DNA from: an uncultured Lachnospiraceae bacterium
Lineage (GTDB): Bacteria; Bacillota; Clostridia; Lachnospirales; Lachnospiraceae
NCBI GenBank assembly: GCA_934339365.1
Contig: CAKRHW010000019.1
Span: 1 to 38,960, forward strand
Length of the DNA stretch: 38,960 nucleotides
Reading direction: 5' to 3'
Shown: piece after piece, positions 7,131 to 16,628 of the stretch
Layout of the letters: each line of letters opens with the position of its first letter
How positions within the stretch are numbered: position 1 is the stretch's first letter
Notes under the pieces: generated by a model
The model's database searches: none
The model's input: only the letters and a program-made list of their open reading frames with translations
Told to the model about the DNA's origin: nothing
Made by a program: the position numbers and the translations under genes

Positions 7131-8567
7131 CTACTCCTCCTCTCTTGGTGTTGAAATATTTTCTACACTGTCGCTACAGTTATTATGTTCCTGTACAAGT
7201 GCATCTGTCTGATTCCTTGCTGATGCAAAATTGAATGTTGAAAATACCGGTATAGCACCATATCTCCCTTCTAGGTATGCCTTGCTTAATACTTTATCAT
7301 ATCTTTCTTTGAAGCGGTCTAACGAGTAAATGGAACTTGCATTTTCTGCGTTGCGTTCTACAAACCAGATTTCATCTCTTCTAAAAATGGCTTGATCCAT
7401 AATAGAAGATTCATGTGTTGTGAACAATAACTGCATACGCTGTTCATCATGCATCTGCATAAATAATTGTAAAAATCTCTGTGTAAGCTTCGGATGTAAG
7501 CTTCGCTCCAATTCATCCACAACATAAAGGATATCTTCTCTCTTATTCAAAAGCATATCCATTAAATCAAATAATCTTCTTGTTCCATCAGATTCTTCAT
7601 CAAAACCAAATTCATAAAATGACTTGTTATGTTGCAAACGGATGGTTGTAACCTTCGGCTCAGAATGTCCTTCCACTTCGATATTAAAAAAGGTTTCTTT
7701 CGATCTCATTGTCATTCTGAATGACGTATCTTCCTGCTCTGCCATTCTATCTTTCACATGTTGCATCATCTTATCAAATACAGGTTTCGGCATCGCATTC
7801 GATAACTCATCCAATGTAATCTCTTCAATTTTAACCTGAGTAATGCCTGTATCAAACGTTTTAATCAATTCGTTAGTCAATTTCAACGAATTGTCATCAT
7901 AATAATATGCCAGATCAATGAATGGTGTATCTGGTGTAATAATCAAAATATAATTCTGAATCCAGTCGTATACATCTCTGAAAAATAATAATTTAGATCG
8001 TGTGCTATATTTTTTCCCACGATTCATTTCTGTCAGGAACAATGATGTTTCATTTCCTTCAAAATCATCCGCATAAGTTTCAAATTTATTTTTCTCTGTA
8101 TTGGTCAGAGTAATTCCTTCATTTAATACCGGTCGTTTACTTCCCTCTCGTTCAAACAAACATTTTGCCGAACCATTCTGATATAATTCATATAACCATT
8201 CTCCAGTTACTTTTCGCCTGCTCAAAATAGAAGAAAAACCATAAGCATAGAATTTATCACCCACTGTAATCTGAATTTCAAAACTGCTCTCACGTTCCTT
8301 ATTCTCTTGTCGATTTTTACAAAACATCTGTGTAGATTCTATTGGAATACTATTGCAGACACAGTCTTTAAAAAATTTAAAAAACAATACCAAATTGGTT
8401 TTACCAGATGCATTGGCTCCATAAACCACCGCATTCTTTAACAACTGGGTACTTTTTATCTTTAATCTGTGATTTGCATTTGTCCGTATTTTATTTGAAG
8501 AAATCATTGTCAGTTCAGCTTTTTTATCAAAAGACTTAAAATTTTCAACACTTACTTTTACCAGCAT
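7131..8567 (-). CDS. AbiLi/RloA-type AAA ATPase
   Basis: This 478-residue ABC/SMC-like ATPase has the N-terminal strand LVKVSVENFKSF, Walker A GANASGKT (50-57), a signature-like SDGTRR (327-332), Walker B ILYVVDE (346-352) followed by the D-loop region RSLHPKL, and a switch His in FTTHESS. This is the OLD/AbiL-like defence ATPase layout (AAA_15/AAA_21 type). Paired with RloB it would sense infection and license the effector. GGAGG lies eight bases before the ATG. It is the first gene of the operon. No nuclease domain is fused at its C-terminus, consistent with a separate effector. Confidence 0.85.
   Translation of the reverse strand: MLVKVSVENFKSFDKKAELTMISSNKIRTNANHRLKIKSTQLLKNAVVYGANASGKTNLVLFFKFFKDCVCNSIPIESTQMFCKNRQENKERESSFEIQITVGDKFYAYGFSSILSRRKVTGEWLYELYQNGSAKCLFEREGSKRPVLNEGITLTNTEKNKFETYADDFEGNETSLFLTEMNRGKKYSTRSKLLFFRDVYDWIQNYILIITPDTPFIDLAYYYDDNSLKLTNELIKTFDTGITQVKIEEITLDELSNAMPKPVFDKMMQHVKDRMAEQEDTSFRMTMRSKETFFNIEVEGHSEPKVTTIRLQHNKSFYEFGFDEESDGTRRLFDLMDMLLNKREDILYVVDELERSLHPKLTQRFLQLFMQMHDEQRMQLLFTTHESSIMDQAIFRRDEIWFVERNAENASSIYSLDRFKERYDKVLSKAYLEGRYGAIPVFSTFNFASARNQTDALVQEHNNCSDSVENISTPREEE
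7135..7152. repeat. 18-bp direct repeat, copy 2
   Basis: Identical to 6397-6414. On the coding strand it encodes the last residues of the ATPase (STPREEE) and supplies the GGAGGAG ribosome site for the TTG start of rloB. Confidence 0.9.
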
Positions 8568-8587
8568 CCTTATACACCTCCAACTTT

Positions 8588-8616
8588 ATTATATATTTTA
8601 TCCTTCCTGTGGTCAA
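8588..8616 (-). promoter_or_regulatory. promoter of the AbiL-like operon
   Basis: TTGACC (8616-8611), a 17-base spacer and TATAAT (8593-8588) on the minus strand. It lies about 20 bases before the ATPase start, giving a very short leader. Confidence 0.8.
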
Positions 8617-8920
8617 CACCAATCACTCTATTTAGAGATTTTTTCGTTATATTTCTTATTTATTTCTATTTTTACAAACTTTATCTTGAGTTATGTTTAT
8701 AATAGCAAAGTATTATTCTTTTTCTTCTCTAATTCATAATTCACCATTTTTACCACAAAAAACGCCACAAAAATAGAACCATCATAGAACCTTATAGTAA
8801 TTTACCTACAATTTACAAAAACAACATCTAATTATGCTTCAGACTTGACACCCGCCTACTATACTTTTTAATTGTAATGATACAAGGGCAAAACCCAAAT
8901 TTATATCAAAGGAGAATCCT
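8617..8920. other. AT-rich divergent intergenic region
   Basis: No gene is visible. It must carry the promoter for the rightward broken phosphoesterase gene; TTGACA at 8845-8850 is a good -35 but the matching -10 is poor (TTAATT). A short ATAGAACC direct repeat occurs at 8773-8780 and 8784-8791. Confidence 0.5.
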
Positions 8921-11478
8921 ATGAAAAAGAAAATAATAAGAAAATCATTAAGTGCATTACTAATTACCGGACTTGCAACAGGCTTTGCATTCCCAAATAA
9001 TTTTTATCCGGTAAATGCAGCAACGATAACACAGGGAATTCCATACGATGCATCCGGAAATTATAATGTTTCCGTAAAACATGTCATCATCAATCAGGTA
9101 TATGGCGGTGGAAATAACAAAGGTGCCGGTTCCCATGGATTTATCGAATTATACAATCCAACGGACCAGACAGTAGATTTGTCAACCTGGTCGGTACAAT
9201 ATGAAGGACCGGAATGTGATACCAAAAATTCCGCCGGATGGCATAAACTTAATTTAACAGGCAGCATCCCTGCACATTCTTCTTATTTAATCCGAACAAA
9301 GGAATACAAATCTGATACTGTTGCCGCAAATTATATGGTCCCGGAAGGTGACATGCAATGGGATGAAGTCTCAATTAACGGAAAAGGTTCCACCGTTGCA
9401 TTAATGAGTAATCAGGACTTATTAACCGATAACAAGCTTTTTGACAATACTAAAAAAAAGCCTTTAAAAAAAGGATACGTTGATTTAGTCGGTGTAAATG
9501 GAAATGATTCCCAGGCAATACAAAAAGCTCCTGCCTATGAGGGCTATGCAACAGACAGTCAGTCTACCAAAAAAGCGGTAAGACGAATTGCATTTCAGGA
9601 CACAGACTGTAATGCAGTTGGGGAAGACGATGGTGATTTTGTAATCATTGAGTACAACGCCAAAGATACCGACTATCTTAACTGGGCCAAACCTAGAACA
9701 ACGAAGGATGGTGCCTGAGAAGCTTCTGAAATGCCGGAATTTAAAGAAACAACTTCTTTAAGCAGCAGTCAGATCAATGTTTTAACAAATACCTTTGGAA
9801 GTAACGTTGAATCAACAAGACAATTTACATAGCAAATGCCAGCAAATGTTTCAGAAGGCTATGTAAAAGTTTCAACTAAGGCCGACATGTCTGGCAGTGT
9901 AACATTTAACGCGACAAAGGCACTCAATCATAAAGGAACTGCAAATATATTCAAATCGGAAGCAACGAGCCTTGTAAAAAATACAAAATATTATTATCAG
10001 GCAGTATGTGGGAAAGTACAATCTTCTATATATAGCTTTACAACCGGAAGTTTATCGGATGATTTTACTTTTGTAAGAGCCTCTGACAGTCAGTCTAAGA
10101 CGGAAGACGGATATGACATTTTCCAAAAAGCGATTACCAAAGTAAACGATACTTATAAGCCTTCCTTTATTCTTGAAACCGGAGACTTAGTTGATACCAA
10201 TTATTTTGAAGATGAATGGCGTTGGTTTATCGGGAAATCACAATCCATGTTCGGAAGCACTGCTTACATTCCTGTAGTTGGAAATCATGAAGAATCTTCT
10301 TCCTATCAGGCATGGGCATTTCGGGAACATTTTTCCGTACCGAATGAATGCAAAGCCGATGGCGTAACCCCTGGAACTGTTTACTCTTTCGATTATGGAA
10401 AAGCACATTTTGTAATCCTAAATTCCGAATGTAAGGGAGACGGATTAAAAGCTCAGGCTCAATGGGCTGCACAGGATATGGCAAAAACAAAGCAAAAATA
10501 TATTATTGCAGCCATACACAGAGGTCCATATGGTGGTTCCGGAATTGCCAGTGACATATCTGAAGCATTTACACCGGTATTTGACCAATACAATGTAGAA
10601 TTAGTATTATTTGGACACGATCATTCCTACATCAGAACCAAGGCTCTGAAAAATGGAACCGAAAATAAAAACGGAACCGTATATCTTGAATGTGGTGGTT
10701 GTGCATCCAAACAAGACCCTGCGAACGAAAAAATACCCGGATATGCAGAAATTACAGGAACACCAGGAATGCCTGTATACGATGTAATTACAGTCACAGA
10801 CGAAAGCATCAAAGTAAAAACAGTCACTGTAAATGAAGAAAAAGATACCATTTCCAGTCTTCAGGACACAGGAAAAATGAATCCGCTAACTCCTGGTGCA
10901 AAAGTAGATTTGAAGTATTCCCTCAGGTACATAACAAAGTATCTGAAGAGCCAAAGACACCAACGCAGCCAGTTACCCATCCAGCCACACAACCAGATAC
11001 GAAAACACCTGCTAATCCGGTTACCAAAGTTGGAAAAAAAGTATCCAAACCACGCAAAGGAAAAATATATGTCATTGGAAATAGCAAATATAAAGTAACC
11101 AATATCAATAAAAATAAATATACGGTTTCTTATCTTGGAATTTCCAAAAAGAAAACAGCAAAAGTTACTATTCCAAATACCATAAAAATCGGATCCGTCA
11201 TCTGTAAAGTAGACACAATTGCATCCAATGCTTTGAAAAATAATAAAAAAGTTACAAACATTGTCATTGGAACTAATATCAAGACCATTCAAAAAAGAGC
11301 CTTTTATGGTTGTAAGAATTTAAAAAAGATTCGTATAAAATCAAAACTTCTAAAAAAAATAGGAACTCAGGCATTTTCAGGCACAAATAAAAAAATAACG
11401 ATTAAAGTGCCTGTAAAAAAATTGAACACTTATAAAAAAATACTCAAAAACAAAGGAACTGTCTCAATCAGTCATTAA
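8921..11478 (+). pseudogene. broken exported lamin-tail/metallophosphoesterase/LRR protein
   Basis: One long gene is interrupted three times. The first part has a signal peptide (VNA/A) and a lamin-tail domain (HVIINQVYGGGNNKGAG, FIELYNPTDQTVDLS). TGA at 9716 and TAG at 9830 then interrupt the same frame. The middle part is a purple-acid-phosphatase-like metallophosphoesterase: ETGDLVD, VVGNHE, AAIHRGPYG and LFGHDHSY supply the metal ligands. Near 10910-10925 the frame shifts; the other frame continues with a Pro/Thr linker, then a BspA-type leucine-rich tail to the TAA at 11476. The intact ancestor of roughly 850 residues would have been a secreted phosphatase or nucleotidase. A good AGGAG site remains. 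The catalytic segment has no obvious translation start, so activity is unlikely. Confidence 0.85.
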
Positions 11479-11506
11479 ATTTTTCCGAACTTTTAGGGTA
11501 TGATCA

Positions 11507-11548
11507 AAGGGGCTGTGCGCTAATTACTTAGCGCCACAGCCCCTTTTT
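11507..11548 (+). terminator. strong intrinsic terminator
   Basis: AAGGGGCTGTG and CACAGCCCCTT arms, extended by CGCTAA/TTAGCG with one unpaired C, are followed by five T. It ends the broken phosphoesterase unit. The A-rich left flank is too weak for clear bidirectional use. Confidence 0.85.
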
Positions 11549-11576
11549 CACTAACTCCCTTTTATTTACACTACGA

Positions 11577-11720
11577 TTAAACTTCTTCGATCACAGTTAT
11601 TTCATCTAGCAATACACTCTTCCCAAATTCCAGATTCAACTTATCATCGTCAAACGATGTAATCACTACATCCATATAATCATCGTCTGTGAAGTCAAAA
11701 AAACCTCCTTTTCTTGACAT
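11577..11720 (-). CDS. possible small acidic protein
   Basis: A 47-codon open frame starting MSRKGGFFDFTDDDYMD and ending TVIEEV. It is acidic, with an alternating pattern in the second half that suggests beta strands. No family is recognised. There is no ribosome site before the ATG; an AGGAGG lies inside the frame but without a suitably spaced start. It could be a relic of a larger gene. Confidence 0.3.
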   Translation of the reverse strand: MSRKGGFFDFTDDDYMDVVITSFDDDKLNLEFGKSVLLDEITVIEEV

Positions 11721-11811
11721 TTTAATACTATAATGCTACTCTTTAAGTTAGTTGACGCTAATCCAATGTAATACGGAAAGGCGAAAAAATTACTTAGAAA
11801 TGGAGATTATT

Positions 11812-12600
11812 ATGAAAATATATACATTTGGGGATGCATCCAAACCAATCATTATGTTATTCCCCGGAACCTGTTGCTATTGGAAATCGAATTTTGGACA
11901 TGTACTTGAGAATCTGCAAAAGCATTTTTATACAATGGTTGTCAGCTATAGTGGCTTCGACGACACAGAGAATACAACTTTTATTTCTGAATTAGATGAA
12001 GTCATGAAAATTGAAAACTATATCCAAACCAGACTAAACGGAAACATCTTTGCCGCATACGGTTGTTCTCTGGGAGGTTCTTTTGTATCCCTGCTCGTGA
12101 GCCGTCAGAAGATTCATATGGAACATGCCATTATCGGTTCTAGTGATATGGATCAGGCACCGAAGTGGCTTGCCAAACTTGAAACTGCTTTGATAATGCC
12201 ACTTTTTTATCCATTAATTTCCGGAAAGAAAAATTGCTGGATGCGTAAAAAGATGGAAAAGAGAATGCAGGAAGACAATGAAAACTCTGCTTATATGAAA
12301 AAATTTATGGAACTCATGGGTTTAACCGGCGATAACGATCTTTCCTTCATGTCCAAAGAATCCATAAGAAATCAATTTTGTACGGACCTGTATACAAAAG
12401 TCGGAGAAAATATTCACGTACCCGGAACAACCATTCACGTTTTTTACGCTAAGAAAATGGGGGAAAAATATTTAAAACGTTATTTAAAACATTTTGCTAA
12501 TCCTGATATATGCGAATACAATCTCCAACATGAAGAATTATTATTAGATGCCAACCACTGGACACAAGAAGTATGCCGGGTCTGTGGAATAGATGTTTAA
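11812..12600 (+). CDS. alpha/beta hydrolase
   Basis: The ATG at 11812 is preferred because GGAG precedes it at correct distance; an in-frame start at 11752 has no such site. The 262-residue protein has the alpha/beta hydrolase opening IIMLFPGTCCYWKSNF (oxyanion loop), VVSYSGFD, and the nucleophile elbow GCSLGG (Ser86). A C-terminal His in EELLLDANHW or HEELLLD is the likely catalytic base. There is no export signal. Substrate is unknown; it could be an esterase or lipase-like enzyme. It stands alone, convergent with the YgjP-like gene. Confidence 0.8.
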   Translation: MKIYTFGDASKPIIMLFPGTCCYWKSNFGHVLENLQKHFYTMVVSYSGFDDTENTTFISELDEVMKIENYIQTRLNGNIFAAYGCSLGGSFVSLLVSRQKIHMEHAIIGSSDMDQAPKWLAKLETALIMPLFYPLISGKKNCWMRKKMEKRMQEDNENSAYMKKFMELMGLTGDNDLSFMSKESIRNQFCTDLYTKVGENIHVPGTTIHVFYAKKMGEKYLKRYLKHFANPDICEYNLQHEELLLDANHWTQEVCRVCGIDV

Positions 12601-12632
12601 ACGGATACAAACACCTTATTTTTATCTCATAT

Positions 12633-13187
12633 TTACTCCATCTGCAACTTACTGCCTTCTTCTTTCAGCCACAATTTCGCCTGTTTATAATCTGGTTTTA
12701 CAGACTCTACAATTTTCCAAAACCTTTCCGAGTGGTTCATTTCTATCCTATGGGCCAGTTCATGAACTACCACATATTCCATCACTTCTGCCGGTGCAAG
12801 CATCAGCAGACAGTTAAAATTCAAGTTGCCTTTACTGCTGCAGCTTCCCCATCTGGTCTTTTGATTTCGAATCGTAATCCGTCCATAGGTAACCCCCATA
12901 ATTTTGGCGTAATGTGCCACAACCGGTGGAATTGCAGCCAATGCGCGGTCTGCCAGTTTTCTAACCTCTTCACAGGAAAGCACATGCATTTGTTTCTTTT
13001 CCTCTGCCTGTTTCTGTAATTGCTGCATATGCTTTTGTATCCAACTCTCTTTTTCTTCTAAATACTTTAAGATTCTTTCTTCCTGCAGAAGATATGGTGC
13101 CCGGACTAACAAAATCCCGGGATCTCTGATTTCCAAAGCCAGCGTTTTTCTATTGGAGCGTATTAATTTCACCTGATACTGCAACAC
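12633..13187 (-). CDS. YgjP-like (DUF45/M48-related) metal-dependent hydrolase
   Basis: About 184 residues. The zinc site is HELAH (142-146) with His152 in MNHSERFW, and the family signature TRWGSCSSKGNLNFN precedes it (111-125). E. coli YgjP, of this family, is reported as a UTP pyrophosphatase, while the fold is minigluzincin-like. The start is uncertain: TTG at 13187 or GTG at 13190, the latter better spaced from AAGGATGG. A charged coiled segment (38-68) is usual in the family. It is the last gene of a run that begins with the SEC-C protein. Confidence 0.85.
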   Translation of the reverse strand: MLQYQVKLIRSNRKTLALEIRDPGILLVRAPYLLQEERILKYLEEKESWIQKHMQQLQKQAEEKKQMHVLSCEEVRKLADRALAAIPPVVAHYAKIMGVTYGRITIRNQKTRWGSCSSKGNLNFNCLLMLAPAEVMEYVVVHELAHRIEMNHSERFWKIVESVKPDYKQAKLWLKEEGSKLQME

Positions 13188-13215
13188 AACCCATCCTTTC
13201 TTTAAAGGCTTATTA

Positions 13216-14160
13216 TCACTTCTTTTGATTTACGATATAAATTCCAACACACACAAGCAACAATGCCACTAAACTTCCAATGTTGAATGCCTGTCGGATT
13301 TCTCCTAATACCAACGCTGACAGAATCACACTACATAACGGATTGACAAAACCAAAAATAGCAACTTTTGATACATCATTATAAGCAAGTAATACCGACC
13401 AGAGTGTATATGCCACAGCAGAAACCATTGCCAGATATAGAATAATTCCTATTGCACCCCATGTGATATGTGTCAGACTTCCTCCCATTCCTTTGCCAAT
13501 AAGGAATAAAAGAATTCCGCCCATAGTAAACTGTGTTCCACTTAATACTACCGGAGATACTTTTTTCGAAAAGATATGAATCAGTCCGGTAGACATTCCA
13601 TAAGAAAGCTGTGCAATCAAAATAAATCCTTCTCCTGTCAGCCGAAATCCCATATCGATGGAATTTCCTCCCAGGTTAATCACAACGATTCCCGCAAATC
13701 CAAGTATACATCCAAGTAATTTTCTTCCTGTCATTTTCTCTTTTCTAAAAACGAGACAGGATAGAAAAATGGCAATAAAATTGCCCATTCCGGTAATAAT
13801 GCCACCCTTTACACCAGAAGTATTTGCCACTCCAATGTAGAAGAAAAAATACTGTACTACTGTTTGTGCGAGACATACCGGAATGGCATATTTTATAATT
13901 TTCCTGTCAGGAATAATTACTTTTCGTTTCATAATGGATTCAAAAATCAACACCAAAATACCGGCAATGGTAAAACGCATCCCGGCAAATACAATCTGAC
14001 TGGCTGTATCTGCTGAATCTACCTTCATCAGATGATATCCGGTTTTAATGACCGGAATAGCACTGCCCCATAAAACGCAACAGATACAGGCAAGGATTGC
14101 AACGATCCAGGTCTTTGTTAATTTTTCTGATTTTCCCGTATTTTCTATTTCTTTCGTCAT
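13216..14160 (-). CDS. EamA-family (DMT) transporter
   Basis: This 314-residue protein has ten hydrophobic segments arranged as two EamA repeats (about 15-150 and 165-312). Typical repeat features are the Gly/Ala-rich LLWGSAIPVIKTG near the start and NPLCSVILSALVLGE near the end. Such proteins export metabolites or amino acids, or take up nucleotide-like compounds; the substrate cannot be told. The start follows the GNAT stop by three bases with AAGGT upstream, implying co-translation. Confidence 0.88.
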   Translation of the reverse strand: MTKEIENTGKSEKLTKTWIVAILACICCVLWGSAIPVIKTGYHLMKVDSADTASQIVFAGMRFTIAGILVLIFESIMKRKVIIPDRKIIKYAIPVCLAQTVVQYFFFYIGVANTSGVKGGIITGMGNFIAIFLSCLVFRKEKMTGRKLLGCILGFAGIVVINLGGNSIDMGFRLTGEGFILIAQLSYGMSTGLIHIFSKKVSPVVLSGTQFTMGGILLFLIGKGMGGSLTHITWGAIGIILYLAMVSAVAYTLWSVLLAYNDVSKVAIFGFVNPLCSVILSALVLGEIRQAFNIGSLVALLLVCVGIYIVNQKK

Positions 14161-14163
14161 AAT

Positions 14164-14679
14164 TTACCTTGTTTCCAAACAGTAATCCATCTCGTGCCAC
14201 TTCTCTCCACCCCAGGTAGAATTCGCCATTCCGCGGTCTGTAAAACCAAATTTCAGGTACATTTCCACCTTAGAATCTAAGCAAGTTAACACCAGGGCTT
14301 TTCTTCCATTCTTATGTTCTCTTTGCTTATACAAACGAACCAGTTCTCTTCCTAATCCCTGTTTTCGATATTCCGGCAATACATCCAGACCAAGTATCAT
14401 GACATATTTTCCTTCCGGCCGGTACAGACAAATATCTGTAAAAAACTCATCACGAAAAGAACTTTCATCTGTCGCAATTCCATTTAAAAAACCTGCCAAC
14501 TTTCCTGTTTTCTTATCTACTGCAACCAAAAACAAATCTGGTGCCGCTGCAATTCTTTCTCGCATTGCTTTCTCTGAACATGCCTCATTTGGCGGAAAAC
14601 AAATTTGTTCAATCCTTGCCGCCTGACCTGCTTCTTCCTGTTTAATACTTCTAAATTCAAATTGATCTAACTGATTCAT
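14164..14679 (-). CDS. GNAT N-acetyltransferase
   Basis: This 171-residue protein has the acetyl-CoA loop in LGLDVLPEYRKQGLGRELV (RKQGLG, motif A), preceded by the acceptor-side strand LFLVAVDKKTGKLAGFLNG. The N-terminal FRSIKQEEAGQAARIEQICFPPNEA is common in single-domain acetyltransferases near the arylalkylamine acetyltransferase group. Substrate unknown. AAGGAAGAG precedes the ATG. It lies 18 bases after the SEC-C gene and almost touches the EamA transporter gene. Confidence 0.88.
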   Translation of the reverse strand: MNQLDQFEFRSIKQEEAGQAARIEQICFPPNEACSEKAMRERIAAAPDLFLVAVDKKTGKLAGFLNGIATDESSFRDEFFTDICLYRPEGKYVMILGLDVLPEYRKQGLGRELVRLYKQREHKNGRKALVLTCLDSKVEMYLKFGFTDRGMANSTWGGEKWHEMDYCLETR

Positions 14680-14697
14680 TTTCTCTTCCTTTCTACT

Positions 14698-15825
14698 TTA
14701 TATACCCCTTCCGCAACATTTTTTGTATTTTTTCCCTGATCCACATGGACAAGGATCATTTGGATAAACTTTCTTTCCTGCCTTTACAATTGTACCTTGT
14801 ACATCCTGTAAATCATACAATGTTCTTCCTTGTATTTCGCATAACTGATGCCCTCTGTTTTCTTTCCGTCTTGTATGATTTTGTGCCTGAATCAGCAAAT
14901 CCATGAACTCCTGCATCATATCTTCATTTTCAAATACTACTTTTTCTTCTGCCATCTCATTCATAACATCTGAAGGGGACTCTCCCTCACAAAAATTCAT
15001 CCAGATCTCATAGCACCAGAAGTTCTCATCTTCCTCCGACATCGATAACCTGTCTTTCAAAAAATCTTTAAGTAGTCTGTTTTCTGGTATATCCGTTTCA
15101 TAACCAGCCTTATTTATTTGCTCAATCTGATCTGATGTTGGAATATAAAATGTTTTTTCTTCCTGTCTTTTTAACAACTGATCTAATTTCTGTTCATCAA
15201 AATATTCTGTATCTAACAACAGTCCTCTTTCTGAATAGAGTGGATTCTTCTCTGGCCAGTCTTTCATTCCTAATTGATTCATTGAATAAAGATATGCTTC
15301 TCTGATGTCTACAGGTATTTCCTCTAATATAGCAATCATATCTTCTATGGAATCCTGCTCTCTCTGACTATACAATTGATAAAGAACCTCAACCGGTACG
15401 ATTCCATAATAGCAATGAAAAAACTTCAGACATTGAACCAGCCATTCTTTTTTCGTCTGTTCCTTTTTCCATGCAGCATCTGCAATGCTATGAAAACTCT
15501 CTGCTACATCTTCAAATACACAGAACTGATTCGTTTCATCTTCAAAATAACCGAGCCAATACTTGCACAAACATATTGCATTTACAACTTCATCCTGGGA
15601 GACACTGACCGGAGCTGATTCTGCTTTTTGAAAAAGTGCAACCTGTTCCTTTGTACAACAGGCCATCCGGTGCCTAATTTTTTCTTCAGCACCAAAACAT
15701 TCTACAATCCGATTAATCAGTTCCTGCTTACGAAGTCCGGAATAATTCCGGATTTCAAATATTCTTGCATAAACCAGCAATTCTTCTTTTTTATATTTTG
15801 TTCCTAAATAATCTCTTAATAGCAT
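14698..15825 (-). CDS. SEC-C zinc-motif protein with SAP-like N-terminus
   Basis: This 375-residue protein ends in a SEC-C motif (NDPCPCGSGKKYKKCCG, about 356-372) that binds one zinc, as in the SecA C-terminus. Its first 45 residues (KKEELLVYARIFEIRNYSGLRKQELINRI) look like a SAP/Rho-N-type helical domain that may bind nucleic acid. The middle is acidic, helical and unassigned. Such proteins are common in Firmicutes but their role is not settled. AGGAG lies about 14 bases before the ATG, a rather long spacing. It probably starts the transcript running through the GNAT, EamA and YgjP-like genes. Confidence 0.8.
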   Translation of the reverse strand: MLLRDYLGTKYKKEELLVYARIFEIRNYSGLRKQELINRIVECFGAEEKIRHRMACCTKEQVALFQKAESAPVSVSQDEVVNAICLCKYWLGYFEDETNQFCVFEDVAESFHSIADAAWKKEQTKKEWLVQCLKFFHCYYGIVPVEVLYQLYSQREQDSIEDMIAILEEIPVDIREAYLYSMNQLGMKDWPEKNPLYSERGLLLDTEYFDEQKLDQLLKRQEEKTFYIPTSDQIEQINKAGYETDIPENRLLKDFLKDRLSMSEEDENFWCYEIWMNFCEGESPSDVMNEMAEEKVVFENEDMMQEFMDLLIQAQNHTRRKENRGHQLCEIQGRTLYDLQDVQGTIVKAGKKVYPNDPCPCGSGKKYKKCCGRGI

Positions 15826-15860
15826 AACTTTAACTCATTCTCCTTATTTGTTTCTGTGAA

Positions 15861-16436
15861 TCAATAAGCATCTTTTCGATTCATCTTGTACCCGAGAATT
15901 GCACCTATGATGCCACCTATAATGTGTGCCATATAGGAAATATTATCATTGGATGTCATTCCATTGTATACTTGCTGACCAATAAAGACGATGGAAACCA
16001 ACAGAAATGTAAGTGGAATCTCTTTATCTTTGATGCCCGTAAAGGAAGATAAAATAATAAACGTAAAAACAACTCCGCTTGCACCACATAATCCCTGATG
16101 TGGGAAACATATATAATTAATTATCCCTGTTGTAACCGCAGTCAGTAAAATACATTTGAGCAAAACCTTTGAACCATACTTTTCTTCCAGTAATGGTCCA
16201 AGCAATAGCAGATACGAAGCATTTCCGATAAAATGTGCCCAATTGGCATGTCCCAGTATATGTGTAAAAAATCTGAGATAAGTAAGTGGATGTAGCAGAC
16301 TCGAATGATACGTCATAAACAAAAGCTGCGTTATTTTTCCACCTGTAACCGTACCTAGAAGCGTTGCAATAAAGCACAGAATCACCAACATTAAAACGAC
16401 CGGTGAATTAAATGTAATTTTTATCCCCTTCTTCAT
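15861..16436 (-). CDS. rhomboid-family intramembrane serine protease
   Basis: This 191-residue protein has six hydrophobic segments. The rhomboid core is visible: HANWAHFIGN in helix 2 (63-72), catalytic Ser120 in LCGASGVVF and His171 in MAHIIGGIIGAILG. Together these form the Ser-His dyad that cuts membrane-embedded substrates. Length fits the minimal six-helix rhomboid. AAAGGAT precedes the ATG. It is 35 bases upstream of the SEC-C gene and may be co-transcribed. Substrates cannot be predicted. Confidence 0.9.
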   Translation of the reverse strand: MKKGIKITFNSPVVLMLVILCFIATLLGTVTGGKITQLLFMTYHSSLLHPLTYLRFFTHILGHANWAHFIGNASYLLLLGPLLEEKYGSKVLLKCILLTAVTTGIINYICFPHQGLCGASGVVFTFIILSSFTGIKDKEIPLTFLLVSIVFIGQQVYNGMTSNDNISYMAHIIGGIIGAILGYKMNRKDAY

Positions 16437-16628
16437 AAATATATCCTTTCACTTATCCTAAACAGAAAACTTGTACCTATTATGATTTCTTATATCCGAT
16501 AACCTTAACCGTTGCATTCTTTCTTAAATTTATCAGACATTTTTTAATATACGTCTGTATCCTAAGCTGTGTCAAGGTATTTTCTTCAACTTCTGATATC
16601 CTTTTCTTCCATGCAAAGAACTTCTGTT

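Noticed and set aside
8773..8791. Repeated ATAGAACC as an attachment site
   Set aside because: Eight bases is too short, both copies lie within 20 bases, and no integrase gene is next to them.
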